A stretch of DNA of 64,000 nucleotides from Cenococcum geophilum 1.58 (GCA_001692895.1 KV748246.1:434970-498969); one strand, 5' to 3'; shown: positions 46,501-58,860, counted from the first letter of the stretch. Notes: a model not told the origin generated them from the sequence alone. Translations and numbers: made by a program.

Positions 46501-47100
46501 CTTAATCTACTACCCTACCACTACTGCTGCTACCGCCACTATTCCGTCTAGCTATTTCGTCCTTACTGTCTTAACTAACTGCTCCGTTTCTACTATTCTA
46601 GATCTATACCGCTGCTAAATCTGTTATACCGTTTAACTGTTCCGGCTGACCTATTTTAGGCCTAATTCTATTTTAACTGTTCTACTACTGCTCTCCTAAC
46701 CGCCATACCCTACCGTTTTAATTGCCCCGCCGCCACTGTTCCGACTAGCCGCCTCCAACTAACTGCTATTAACTACTATTATTAACCGTTCTGTTACTAC
46801 TGCTACTGCTACTACTGCTACTGCTATATTAACCGACTGCTATTAACCGTCTACTATTAACCGTCTACTATCGACCGTTTGCTGCTACCGAGATTTCTGC
46901 TACTAAAAGTTCTGCCGTTAAATGTCCTACTACTTATTAACTGTTACCAAGTTCTTCTACTAAGTATTCTACCGCCAACTGTTTTATCTTATTTTACCGC
47001 GCTACCTGTCTGCTTTTATTACTATTTATAACACTGTTACTGTTACTACCGTTACTACTTTTACTACTGCCGTTATTTCTGGTTTACTGCTGTCCTAGTT
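46500..47100 (+). repeat. Pyrimidine-rich CTACTG/CCG tract in element E
   Basis: A low-complexity stretch rich in CTACTACTG, CCGTT and TAACTG triplets, lacking a convincing frame. It precedes the polypurine/3' LTR region. Confidence 0.55.
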
Positions 47101-47303
47101 ACTACTAGTAGGAAGATCGGATATTAGCTATGGGTAATAGAAGAACACTATAGAGCAGTTCTATAGGAAGGCTAAGGATATAGTTACCCGCGTTTATTTA
47201 GGGATATGCTTTCCTTTGTCTATTCTGCTTTTACTATACTTTCGTTTTGCTATTCTTTTATATTATAGAATATTAGGGGACAATGTTCTTAGTAGGGGAG
47301 GTA

Positions 47304-47555
47304 TATAGTGATATAGATTAGACGTCGCCTACTGTCTTAGCATTTTCCTATATTTATAGAGCCTTCGGCTTCCTTCCTTCTTCCCTCTATTATATACATA
47401 TTACGACTCTACTAGTTACCGGAAATACACTCTTTTTTTTCTTTCTTACTAACTATTCTACCAACTGATTACGACCGATCGACTAACCAACCGACCGACA
47501 GACAGACAGACAGCACTGTAACTTTCCTATCTTAGAGAGGTTGTACCCTCTCACA
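47304..47555 (+). repeat. 3' LTR of element E
   Basis: Starts TATAGTGATATAGATTAG (the RIP-altered form of the 5' LTR start) and ends CTCTCACA, followed by the CTAT duplication and resumed hAT sequence. Confidence 0.85.
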
Positions 47556-47735
47556 CTATTATATGGCGTTGCTTTATATAAGCTATAGAGTAGTAAGTAA
47601 GAATATTTTAATATATTAAATATTGTAACTATAGCCTAGAGTAATATAAAATCCGGCGCCAGCTCTAATTAAACCCCTATTTTATAACGTTATATAGAGG
47701 GAGCAACGCCAAAATCGCGAAAATCGACTCTAGAT
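47556..47735 (-). pseudogene. hAT transposase, middle fragment
   Basis: A short piece between element E and the solo LTR. On the minus strand a decayed W-N-S-type region and a leucine-rich helix can be read, in the order expected between the N- and C-terminal hAT parts. Confidence 0.55.
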
Positions 47736-47739
47736 TTTA

Positions 47740-47943
47740 TATAAGCTTTGCAATATAGGAGTAACTTAATTCGAAATCTATGGAAATTAGGTGGAATATA
47801 TATATAAATGTAGAGTCATGACCGTAGGGTCTATGACTCGATTTTAACTATATATGAGGTATACGAGGTATATAAAAGTAGTGTTAATGCAGCCTTTTAG
47901 GCTGCAACCTTGTGTCTTAGCACAGTCCAGGTAGTCGGTTACA
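47740..47943 (-). repeat. Solo LTR, TSD TTTTA
   Basis: 204 bp flanked by TTTTA (47735-47739 and 47944-47948). It starts TGTAACCGACTACC on the minus strand and ends ...AAAGCTTATA, the same ends as 32587-32978, but it lacks about 190 bp of that copy's centre and has a different middle. It is inserted in the hAT. Confidence 0.8.
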
Positions 47944-49335
47944 TTTTAGCTCTAGATTTTAACACTTACCTAAAGTTTATTAAAATCAACCCAACTATTA
48001 CCAATTTCGATACTCTTAAACTCCTCTTAACGTTGTGGCGATATTTTAATATACCTAATAATATTATAGAGTCGTCTAAGGGCGCCCTACCTCCGCCAAA
48101 TCCTTAAATTAACTTAAAGTCTTACTTTTTATAGGCCGACTTTAGCTCCTTTAAAGTAGTATCTACCTTTTTACCTAAGAGGAAAGCCTAGGCGCAGAGG
48201 TTAACTATATAGCTAAGACACTGTAATTCATATCTCTTCCGCTGTTTTACTGACATCTTTATATATAGAGTCTTAAGAATTAAATTAACGGCTATGTCAT
48301 TACTTAACGCGTTATTAAGCATAAAAAACCAAATTCTACCCCTAATCTTATACTCGCCGATTATATCAAGGATAATTTAGGCTTAATTAGCGCTAGAGTG
48401 CTTACCTTTAAGTCGTTATATTATAAGAAGCTTTATCTACTAGGCACCGTTCTTATTAATATAATAGGCAACGATTATAATAATGGTATAGTAATTAGGA
48501 GACGTTTAGAGGTTAAAGGATAGGTATATATTTAATTAAGCTTCTCGTAAGTTGTTTCGCAGTTACCGCTTTTGCTTTCTAAACTTATTAATAACCTAGC
48601 CGCGTATTATAGTATAAGACGGAATTAACTTTACAAGGCCTTTATAAGCATACTATATTAGCTTTAAAAAGAAGGCGTTTTTAATCTAGTAATATGTAAT
48701 ATAGTAATATACAAGCCAGCGAATTAGTAAGATCTTAAAGCGCTTAAACTAGATGTTCTAGATATAATCTTAATAGCTAATATACTACTTAATTAAACCT
48801 TTTAACTTAATTAGATCGCCCTTAGAATTTACTTAATAAGTTCTTTTCCAATGCGTAAGTATAGTAGAGTTGCCGTTAAGCTCTAATTACTATTTAGAGA
48901 GCAGCTAATATAGGTAGGAGAGTTTCTTACTAAGCGGCTAATATATTATATCCTTCTTCTTATCTAAGCACTAATAATAGTAATAGTATCTAGTTTTTAT
49001 TACCTCGTATATAATTGCAAAGCCTTTTCCGTCACCCTATATATGCAAAGACTTCTTTTTACTACGCCTTTAGCCTACGAGGTCGGTAATTTTATAATAC
49101 CATTAGCTATGAAGCTTAATTCGAATCGGCTTGTTAAATTAGTACGGTAGAAGAGGCTTTTGCTTAGGTTTAGATTTAGGTTTATAATAGGTACGAGGCT
49201 CCACCTCTACCTCTATTATATTCGCAGTTATCTTTAGGCGCTTCCTTTTTCTACTACTAGAGGCCTTACTATATCGCTTATAAGGAATAGTAGGAGCCTT
49301 ACTTATAGCACGGCTGCTTAATATATAGCTACTTC
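47944..49335 (-). pseudogene. hAT transposase, N-terminal and catalytic part
   Basis: On the minus strand the landmarks of fungal hAT transposases appear in order: a basic segment (49200-49270, S-S-S-R-K-R-K-R), a region resembling the BED/N-terminal part, the catalytic block with G-V-E-F-G-F-L/F-M-L-N-N-A near 48310-48350, and H-I-V-N-L-C-A-Q-A-F-L-L-G-K near 48175-48220. The extreme N-terminus lies beyond the Copia insertion at 55042-55092. RIP-type stops throughout. Confidence 0.75.
49331..49335. repeat. 5-bp target-site duplication of the Copia element, left
   Basis: ACTTC at 49331-49335 is repeated at 55042-55046. Confidence 0.85.
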
Positions 49336-49521
49336 TGTCAGATAATCGGCATTCTCTAATGGCGTAGACCGTGCACAAGTCACGTATACAAGTCACGTGT
49401 ATTATAAACCTCTTTATCTTAGCCCGAGGGCCCTAGGTCTAAGGTCAATTAACCTTAAGACAAGATTATCAATTAATTAACCAATTTCATTAATAAACTA
49501 CTCTATATACACTTCGTAACA
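49336..49521 (+). repeat. 5' LTR of the Copia element
   Basis: Starts TGTCAGATAATCGG and ends CACTTCGTAACA. It is followed by GTTATAAGCCCAG, a plausible primer-binding region. Confidence 0.85.
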
Positions 49522-52500
49522 GTTATAAGCCCAGTCCGCCAACTCAAGAAGCTATTCAGCTATTACTTAATTATTTGAAGAAATTCTACCTTATCGTTAG
49601 ACTCTAATACCTTATCGTTAAGACGCAGACTCTGATAGAAATCCTACCTCAATTGTTATAGGACGAGATTCCACGAGATTCTATAAGATTCTACGAGATT
49701 CTACCTTATCGTTAAGGACGATCCTGACGTTAAGGACGATCCTAACAATAAGGACAATCCTAACAACAAAATTCCATCTCATTTCCTCCTTTGCCTATTA
49801 GTTAAATGACTCTACCAACATCATGTTTATCTACTATAATTATCCTCAATAAGCTAGAAGATTAGGAGTAATAGATCTGGTAACTATAAGCCCTTATAAA
49901 CGAATTTAGGCCCACATTAACCCTACTAAGGAAGCACCTTAATAAGGTTTACTACAAGAACCACCTTATTTAGAAGTTATAGATTTTAATAAAAATGTAA
50001 CCTTATATATACAGCTCTTAACGAATTAATAGAAAGCGTACAAGAACAGTAGATAATACTATAACTAGGATATAAAGTATTTCCTAAGATAGGAAGATTA
50101 TCTCTAACAGATCCGCACCCAGATTACGTCTATAGTATTAATTTAGAAGAAGCTACTGCTCAACCCTTCTTTTATAGTTAAGGAATAGCTAACTTAGTTA
50201 AAAGAAGACACTAAGCCCTTAAAGAACTTTATAATAAGGAAGGTACAACTATAGTACATAAAATCACTTAAGGGACTTAAGCAGACAAAGGTTACCTAGT
50301 GGCTTAACTAATAGGAGTATGCGATAAAGATAGTTAGAGAAGTACGATCTTCCATAGATAACTAATGGGATTTAGCTTATAGACTTTGCAAATGCAATAT
50401 AACCTATAAGCGAAACCTATTTTGTTATATATACTAAGCAGGCAAATAATACCAAAAAGGCTCACTTATTAAAATACCGTAAAGTAGTAATAGAGCTACG
50501 GGAAGCATTCGCAAACCTCTTAAAAGTTATACTATCCTTAACTACCAGAGGGAGTATATTTAACGTAAACTTTACAGGAGAGTCTAAAAAGGATATCTCT
50601 ATTACTACTAAGGTCTAAAAGGGAAGAGGGAATAGCTTATCTTGTAGTTAAAAAAGGGTAGGGACAAATTTAACTAAAGAGACGTCTTTTAAGAAGTTAA
50701 AGAACCTAAAATACCTAGTATGCAATATAAGGGGATATACCCTTCCTAACTATTAGTATTTATTTAAGTGTAAGAGGCCTAAAGGATTTAATGCTAAGGG
50801 TACGCAAATAAAAAAGGTATGTAAAAAGATAGAGCATAATAAGGATCTAGCTGCCTAAGTGGAATGACTTAATCTTAAGGAATTAAATGTTAATAAAGCT
50901 TAACAATAATAGGACGAGAGTTAGGAGACAGTTAAGAAGATTAAAGGAGAAGCCAATACAATATTCCTAGAATTGTTTTACACCGGTTAACTCTATCTAT
51001 TAAAGCTATTAACCATTCTTAACTCAGGAACCACTCTCTATATCTTTAATAACCTCTTTCGTTTTTATAATTTTAGAAAGGCTCTAAAATACAAATATAT
51101 TATCGCCGGCAGCTCAGAAGCGCCTATACTAGGTTACGGCGATATTACTATCTAAGTTACAAAACCAGATAAGAGCAAGGGAATCTTACGTCTTAAGGAC
51201 GTTGCCTTTTATACGGACTTTAATACAAATTTAGTGTCGTTCCATCTACTTTAAAAACGAGGGTACTACTAGGACAATAAAGGAGACAACAATCTTCTAG
51301 TTTAAAAGGATAATACAATCCTATATCAAATAGAAGAACATTACAGATAATAGACTATCAAATACATCTAATTAGGAAGCTTAAAATCCGCATTCAATAT
51401 TAGCTGTCTGCCGCGCCGTTAACGAAAGCGAATATTGTTAAGAGACGTTTGTCTAAATTCGAAAGGTAATACACGTCTATAGCATTTACGTCTAGGTTAT
51501 CCAGGACCTATAAGCCTTCACCATTTAGGTCTTAACGCCTTAGAAGTTAAGCTTTAAGGCCTAAAGACGACGGAATATTAACATTGCAGTCTCGCCAAAA
51601 TTAAGCATTAGGTCTTAAGAAGGTTCTTAAAACAAAAAATTAATAAACCCTATCTTAACCTCTATATTGACTGGACTAACCTTAAGGAAGCGTATACTAG
51701 ATTTATATAAGTTATACTTATCTATAACATCTTCTTAGGAAGATCCTTCCCGTATTTTATAACAACGCACAGTAAGGAAAAGAAGACACTATAAGTACTT
51801 AAAGATTTTATCTAATGGATTTGTCTAAGGTATAACCTTAAAGTTAATACTATTAGGTCAGACAACGAGCTAGGGAGAAGGAGAACCCTTAAATAGCTAC
51901 GGACCCAAAGGATTACATTTAAGCCTTCGGCGCTATATACCTAAGCATAAAACGGTACCGCCGAACGCTTAGGGGGTATAATTATTAAGAGAGCACATAC
52001 AATAAGAATTACTGCTAATCTACCATATAATCTATAGAACGAGATAGTTAACTATGTAGTCTACCTTTAAGATCGAACGCCACGGGAAAGCAATAGTTAG
52101 AAATCGCTATATAAGAGGTTCTATACCTTCCTAGCTAATAGGAGATTAAAAAAGCCGTAACTAGCGCACCTAAAAGCCTACGGCTATAGGGCGTACGCGA
52201 TAACGTTAAACGCCTAGCTAAAGAAGAAAAGGCTAAGTAAGCTAGATTTATAAGCTCATATCGGCTACCTAGTTAGCTATAACTTTACCAATATCTATAG
52301 GATCTGGATCCCATATAAAGGTATCGTTATCTCTACTAGGGACATTATCTTTAATAAAAAGACATTCTTTAATAGTAAGCGAACGGATATCTTAAAGGAC
52401 TTATACGCTAAATTAGACACACTAATTAAGAAGATTTAACTCCCTAATACCCTAACTAAGAATAAGGTTCTTCTAGAAGATAATAAAGAAGTATTTAAAC

Positions 52501-54853
52501 CGTTAATTTAAGAGGAAGACGACAATATTAATAAGCCAGTATAAACCTTTAATAAGTTAGCAGATCTTAAGCTTACAAGAGCTCTTAAAGATGCGTATTA
52601 TATACCACCTCCAACAGAAGAAGACAAAGAATCTCTATATGCCTTCTACGTCAAGTACCCTATATGGTTAGATATACTAAATCAGGACACTATCCAACAA
52701 AAAGGAGACGGGTTTAACACTTAGGGGGTATTTAACAACTCAGTTAAAGACTCATTTAAGGAAGCCGGCGATTGTAGGTTTAAAGACTTTATTACTAAAA
52801 GGATCACTTCAGCCTATCACGGCGCCTTCTTAGTAGGAAGGAAGTTTAACCTTAACAGTTAACTTAACAATAGTAAGCTGAAATTAAGCAGAATACGTGA
52901 TATTAAATTACACAGGAAGAACTTACCTCCGCCACCTTAGTTAATCCGCAACCTTAATACGCATCCTCTTTAAGATTAGTTCCAAGAGGCTTAACAAGCC
53001 TATCTCCAATCTCATTATCAAATACGGTTATTTTAAGAAATAGATAAGAAGCATATAAGGGGACAGTAGGTCCTCAGCTTAATATAAATCTTCGTCTATA
53101 AGACGGACAAGTACGGATTCCTCTAGAAATGCAAGGCACGCTTAATAGTATATAGAAATCAATAGGCCCCAAAAGACCTACTTACGAAAGCTACTATATT
53201 AGCTAGTACAACCTTCTAAACCCTTATAGCAATTACCGCAAAATTCAACCTAGAGACGACATAGATAGATACAGTTAATCCATTTATCCATTGCGATCTT
53301 AACAAGGTTGTTTACATAAAGCTACTACTAGGGTTTAATAAAGGAAAGACAGACAAAGTACTGCGCTTAAAAAAAGCCCTTTACGGACTATAACAATCAC
53401 CACTATTATAGCAGAAGAATCTCATGAGCTCGCTAACAGAATTGGGTTTCAAAGAGGTACCCCAGGAGCCATATATTATGCTAAAAGGTAGAATAGTTAT
53501 CTTCTTCTACGTTAACAATATTGTCTTCTATTACCAAAAGACAGATAAGAAGAAAGCTTAAAAAGCAATTAAAAAGCTAAGTAAGGAATACCAGATAAGT
53601 ACCCTTAGCAAGCTAAAATAGTTTCTAAAAATCTATATACTATGCAATCGTAGCTAAAGGCTCCTATAGCTATCCCAGGAAGCCTATATTAAGAAGATAG
53701 CTAACCAGTACAAAATAGATCTTAAAGGGCGTCTTTTAGATACTCCTATGGCAGAATCAGAACTCCTCCCTACTAATCACTATATAATCCGTCTAACGCG
53801 TCCATCCCCTAATATAGACCTATTAGTCCATCCTATATCCCTACCAGCCTCTACAATGCTATATTAAAGAAAATTAGGTTTAATACTCTATACAGCCACT
53901 ACAACGCGTCCAGATATTGCCTTCGCAGTATTACGGCTGGTAAGGTTCAATTAAAACCCAAGCTAAAAGCATTATTAAGCGGTAGACAGAGTCATCCAGT
54001 ACCTATATAGCACGAGAAGTAGAGCAATCTACTATAGAGGAGATAAGGAAGAAACAAACGGTAGAGGGAAAGATAAAGGAATACGCGACAAAGGACAAGA
54101 CGACGGAAGAGATGGTGCGTAATTATTTATCTATACTAGCAACGCATTATTTACGGACAACTCTATTAACAGAAAGAGCTTATAAGAATACATTATAAAG
54201 CTATTTAAGGGACCAGTCGCCTAGAGAGCAAATAAGCAGGGTATAGTTATAACGTCGAGCACAGAAGCTAAGTTATTAGCCCTATTACAGACAGCAAAGA
54301 AAGCTATCTTTATTAGTAGGCTATTTAAAGCAATAACGTTACACCTAAACGAGCCCTTAATTATTAACTATAACAACACCTAGACACTCCAACTAATTAT
54401 AGAAGACACGGTAAAGCTAATTACGAAGCTCCAATACGTTAATATCTATTAATACTAGCTACGTTAGAAATACGCAAGGAGACAAGTGCTATTTCAATAG
54501 ACAGCAATAAAGGAGATAATCGCCGATAGACTTATAAAGGCCCTGCCTAAGCAGAGGTTTTAAAGCTTCGTTAATATAATCAGAATAGTGGATATTAAGA
54601 AGCAGCTAAATAAGGAGAAGCAACTAGAGGACCTAAGGGACAGTATTAGAGCAAGACGGAAGGATTTAAATAAAATAACGGTTTAATTAACGCATTAATA
54701 AGCACAAGAAGGGTCGCTAAGGCGCTAGCCATAAGCAAGCCAATAGCGATTTTCTATACCGGGCATGGAAAATCCTAATTAGTTGGCAGAGGTTAGCAGA
54801 ATTTAGCAGGAAGGTGGTTAGCTTTAACCTTAAAGAGCTCGAAGCTAAGGGGG

Positions 54854-55041
54854 TATCTTAGATAATCGGTATTCTCTAGTAGCGTAGACCGTGCACGAGT
54901 TACGTATATAAGTCACGTACATTATAAACCTCTTTATCTTAGCCTAAGGGCCCTAGGTCCAAGGTCAATCAACCTTAAAACAAGATTATTAATTAATCAA
55001 CCAATTTCATCAATAAACTGCTCTATATGCACTTCGTAACA
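54854..55041 (+). repeat. 3' LTR of the Copia element
   Basis: Starts TATCTTAGATAATCGG after the polypurine tract and ends CACTTCGTAACA. It differs from the 5' LTR by a 2-bp length change near the start and several transitions. Confidence 0.85.
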
Positions 55042-55499
55042 ACTTCCCCCCACGCGCGTTAATTAGCCAGTGACAGTAACGAAGTTCTCCATATAATTAG
55101 AGGATTAAGATGGTTTAGGAATAATAATAGAGATAAGGGTAATAATTAAAGGCGAGGTATAGATATAAATAAGGATTTACAACCTTATCTAAATTAACTT
55201 CTTTAGATTAAGCTGGCTATTTATAAATCCTCAAACGGATTAAATTGGGAGTTATTTAATTTTAATTATTATTGCGGAACGATTTTAGGCCAATACACAA
55301 GCCATAGCTCCCTTAGGGTGGCGACTCCTTTTACCTAAAACCTCACCACCAAGGCCTTATTAGTTATACTAGATATTAGTTATCTTTAAAGCTTTAAAAC
55401 CAATCTAGATTAAGCTAATTAAATTGGATAAACCGGATCTAGTTTAGATTTTAGTTTATCTATACCAAACTAAAGTATATCTAATCTAGTTACATTACT
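55042..55499 (-). pseudogene. hAT transposase N-terminus and right terminal region
   Basis: On the minus strand an ATG at 55092 begins M-E-N-F-V-T-V-T-G and runs into the Copia insertion at 55046. The rest (55093-55499) is the hAT upstream region and right terminus, with the inverted hAT end at 55485-55499. A GGTGG...CCACC-rich piece lies near 55316-55350. Confidence 0.7.
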
Positions 55500-55507
55500 A
55501 AATAAAA

Positions 55508-56870
55508 CTAGCTAATCGCTTAGAGAGAGGTGTTTACCGCATAGTAGGAACCTCTAGGCCCGTTTATAGGTCTTATTAGTATTAAACCTCGCAACCTAAA
55601 AGTTCTAATTTATTAAGGTTAGGCACTAGATTAGAAACTAAAGTATCTAGTATATTACTACCAAGCTTAGTAGGCAGGGGATTAATAATAAAAGGACGTT
55701 GTATAGGAGTAGTAGGGTAAGCTATTAGGCCACTAGAATTAGACTTTAACTCGTTAATATAAGGTAGCTAATCTAATATAGAGCCATTTTTGGGTAAGCT
55801 GGTAAGCCAGGTGCTATATATTTTAATATCGCAATAATTAGGATAATTAACCTTTAGAAAGTAAAGCTACTATACTATAGTAAACCGCCTTACAGTATAC
55901 CGCTTAGTAAACCGCCAACTTAGGTATTTGCCACCCTTTACTGTTATAGGCCTTATAACTAGTATATTATGTTTAGTAGGTAGCCGTAGTAGCTGCCTTT
56001 AAGTCTTTAATATATTCTAGCCAAAGTAGTAAACGTAGCTAGTATAGCGATATTACTAGCCGCATATACGCACGGCTTACAGGTAAACGTATACGCGTGT
56101 AATTAGAAGCTCCTCTACCGTGGTAAGTATAGGTAGGAAGTCAGGAATAGGCCCTAGATTAAGCCCGTTACTTTTACTAAATAGGGGAGAAAGGGTTAAA
56201 TCTTTAAGGCTATTGACGTCCTTAATGCAGGCTTTATATATACTTATATTAGCACCCTCTATAGCTAGGCCTATTTAGAACTACTACTCCTTATAATAAC
56301 TACACGTCTCTATACATTTAGCCTATAGTATACTCCTAAACTTCTTAATTCCCTCCTAATTAATAGCCGAAACGGGTAATAGTATAGCTATAGTTAGAGC
56401 TTGCTATAAGGGAGCTTGCTATAAAGGAGCTTGCCGTAAAAAGCTTACTGTAAGAAAGGTGGTATTAGAGGTAGGGTAGGTATAGGAGCCAGTTCTAATA
56501 AGGACGCATTTAGGCTATTTAGAGTGCCTTTTCTACTATATAGAGCTTTATCTGTGGTATATAGCGGAGGAGTAGGCAAGTAAGCTTTACCCCACCAATT
56601 AAGAATGTAGTACTCCTATTATATTACCCTAATTGTCTTCCGTTATTAAGCCATTTTAGAAATATCTTAACTGTTTTGGCCGTGAGGCAGGAAGGCGTTC
56701 TCGGTATCGTTTTTAGGTAGAGTAGTTCGCTAGCGCCTTATAGAACGATTTTTAGTAGTAGAACCTAACTCTATAAGAGCTCTCTGCTTATTTAAATTAT
56801 ATTTAGAGACCTAGAAAAGTAAGTAGAAGTAGAAGTAATATATAGGGAAGACGCGCCTTTAACTGATATA
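55508..56870 (-). pseudogene. Helitron B, N-terminal part with DUF6570-like domain
   Basis: On the minus strand a Cys-containing region near 56240-56330 is followed by L-G-P-I-P-D-F-L-P and V-E-E-L-L-I-T-R-V-Y-V (about 56095-56165), then V-I-R-P-I-T-V-K-G-G (about 55920-55960) and a V-x-W-L-T-S-L-P-like segment. This succession matches the DUF6570 module that precedes the Helitron helicase-like N domain in ascomycete Helitrons. It is interrupted at 55507 by the hAT and continues at 39808. RIP-type stops. Confidence 0.7.
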
Positions 56871-57599
56871 ACTGGCATAGCTTTAAAAGCTTTTTTAAAG
56901 GGCCGTTTTTAACAAAGTTAAGGCGGGGCTTATGGATATAGCACTTGCTGCACTTAATTACAGTAGGATCTACTATATTTATAATATATATAGTGGTATT
57001 AATAGAGGTGTTAACAAAAAGGAAAGTATAATACTAAGATATTTTAACGTTTATAATATTTTAATATTTATTACGTGGATTCTACTACAACTTACCACGC
57101 GTAGTCTTGTTTCTAACTAACCAGAAGCTAACTTAGCGGGTTTTTCTAACTAATTAAAAGCTAGCTTAACAGGGGTTTGAAAATTCGAATACCTATACCT
57201 AAAAGTATAGACTACTTATACCTCGGGTTAATAAAAAAGCCCTATAGTAAAGGTCTAAGCAAATATAGTTAAATAGCCTATAAAATTACCGGCCTTTATT
57301 ATAGGAGTTAGCACAAATATATTTACAGTAATAGGTATAGTAGGCTAGTAAAGAGGAGGCTTATACTACCGTATAGATATCTAAAAGTTAGAAACTACTT
57401 AATTAGTTTAAGCGGCGGCTATTAACTATAAATAATTACCTTTAAGAGATTAAGCTATAGGAGCAGCTATAATAATAGGAGTAGTATAAACAGCGTAAGT
57501 AATATTAGGAGTAGCGCCGGTAGCTTTATTAGTAGTAGATATATAAGTATTAGTAGGTATAGGCTATATATTAGGTGTAGAGGTAAAAGCAGTAGTAAT
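56871..57599. other. Unassigned, between Helitron B 5' side and microsatellite
   Basis: No recognised gene. Two AGCTA(A/G)CTTA(A/G)C repeats lie near 57125-57170. A short open frame on the plus strand (56932-57120) has no recognisable domain and A+T-driven composition. The minus strand from 57600 to 57250 is Thr/Ala/Pro-rich, which may be the microsatellite grading into sequence. Confidence 0.35.
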
Positions 57600-57882
57600 A
57601 AGAGTAAAAGCGGCGGTAGTAGTAAGGGGAGGAGAAGGATAAGCTAGGTAGTAGTGGCGACTAAGATAATAACGGCTAGGATAGTTGCTAGTAGCCTAAA
57701 CGGTAGCGGGCAAAGCAGCTAGAGTAATAGCTGGAGTAATAGCTAGAGTAGTAGCTAGAGCGGTAGCTAAAGTAGTAGCTATAGTAGTAGTTATATAAAT
57801 AGATACGGGAACAGATATAGATAGGCAGTAGTAGTAGCGGTAGTAGTAGTAGTAGCAGTAGCAGTAGCAGTAGTAGCAGCAA

Positions 57883-57948
<66 letters not shown>

Positions 57949-58122
57949 CAGTAGTAGCAGTAGTGGTAGTAGTGGTAGTAGTGGCAGTAGTAATAGTAGT
58001 AGCGGTAATAGCGGTAGTGGTAGTAGTAGTAGCGGTGGCAGTAGTAGCAGTACTGGTAGTAGTAGTAGTACTAGTAGTAATAGTAGGGTAGTAGTAGGGC
58101 AGTAGTAGGGTAGTAGTAGGGC
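57600..58122 (+). repeat. Long (TAG)n / (AGTAGTAGC)n microsatellite
   Basis: About 520 bp of GTAGTA units, purest at 57885-57945, degenerating on both sides into AGTAGCTAGAGT and AGTAGTAGGGC units. It keeps all minus-strand frames open, which produces long but meaningless Thr- or Leu-rich frames. It is the larger relative of 31085-31265. Confidence 0.9.
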
Positions 58123-58860
58123 AGCTACTTAGTTTTAAAAGGACAAAGCCCGCCGTAGGCGCGAAAAACACATAAACCCCTTAAGGAACTGCAAATTGCT
58201 AGCTATAAGTCGGCAATTTTAGAAATTTTCCTTAGAAAATTTGCTTATTTCTTATCTAATATATACTAAATTTAGGTTAAACCTAAGAGTGTTATTAGTT
58301 AAAATTTAGTATAAGTTACCTAATCTTACGTACTACTTTATTAAATTATAACCTATACTTACACTTATAATATACCCCCTAATAGTAGGTATATAATTTT
58401 TCTATTTATATAAATTATAGAGCTTATAAAGCGCTTTAAAATAATACTACTTTTGTCTATATATTTTAAGGCTAAGAAATATTATGCTAATATAGAGTTT
58501 AAAAAAGCTTTATAGAAGGGAACTGTGTATAGAGCTTCGTAGGCTTTATAAATTCGTAACCTTATAACCTTATAACCCCTTCCTACCCTTTCCTACTTAA
58601 ATATGTTCTATATATTACTACCCTAGTTACTACTTTCTACCTACTACCTAAATGCCTTCTAATTGTATATTTTGCGCCGCCTATAAGTAGTATTACCCTT
58701 TTACTAACTTTATACCAAACCGCTAAAGAGCTCTATATAAGACCTATAAATCTTATAGGGTTAATCCTTTTTATTCTTTTTTTATTTATTACCTTTTTAG
58801 CTCTATATACAGGACAAAAGAAAAGAATAGTTTTAATAACGACCTTTAACGGACCCTCTG
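58123..58860 (+). repeat. Helitron C 5' non-coding region
   Basis: The first ~375 bp are a direct repeat of 31266-31665. Here they lead into CCTTATAACC-type sequence and then the Helitron coding region. The 5' end proper is not fixed because the microsatellite runs up to it. Confidence 0.6.

Larger units (their letters stand above)
41198..47555 (+). mobile_element. LTR retroelement fossil E, Gag-only, inserted in the hAT
   Basis: Two 252-bp LTRs (41198-41449 and 47304-47555) bound 6,358 bp, with CTAT on both sides (41194-41197 and 47556-47559). Inside, a Gag-like frame can be read from about 42650 to 43600, and no pol motif was found. The rest (44400-46500) is repetitive non-coding sequence. 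It looks like a non-autonomous element that borrowed its enzymes. The LTRs are still very alike, differing mainly by RIP-type changes. Not functional. Confidence 0.8.
49336..55041 (+). mobile_element. Ty1/Copia retrotransposon fossil, both LTRs present
   Basis: 5,706 bp with 5' LTR 49336-49521 (186 bp) and 3' LTR 54854-55041 (188 bp), and a 5-bp duplication ACTTC. The order Gag, protease (about 51000), integrase (about 51600-52400), reverse transcriptase (about 53050-53650), RNase H (about 54120-54560) identifies Copia. Integrase landmarks include an F-L/I-T-T-H-S-K-E-K stretch and a K-R-A-H-T helix; RT shows F-F-Y-V-N-D-I-V. A polypurine tract (aagctaaggggg) precedes the 3' LTR. It is structurally whole but carries many RIP stops, so it is inactive. 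Confidence 0.9.
39817..55499 (-). mobile_element. hAT transposon with three nested LTR insertions
   Basis: The termini are CAGTAATGTAACTGG at 39817 and its RIP-altered inverse ...CTAGTTACATTACTA at 55499, a typical hAT end, with an 8-bp target duplication. Subtracting the nested elements (41198-47555, 47740-47943, 49336-55041 and their duplications) leaves about 3.4 kb, a normal hAT size. The transposase lies on the minus strand. The element is itself inserted in Helitron B. Confidence 0.85.

Noticed and set aside
56932-57120. 62-codon plus-strand frame
   Set aside because: A+T-driven composition, no motif, no conserved neighbour.
57688-58171. Long Thr-rich and Leu-rich minus-strand frames, including a 126-codon one
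   Set aside because: They are translations of the (TAG)n tract; two overlapping frames are open at once, as expected of a triplet repeat.
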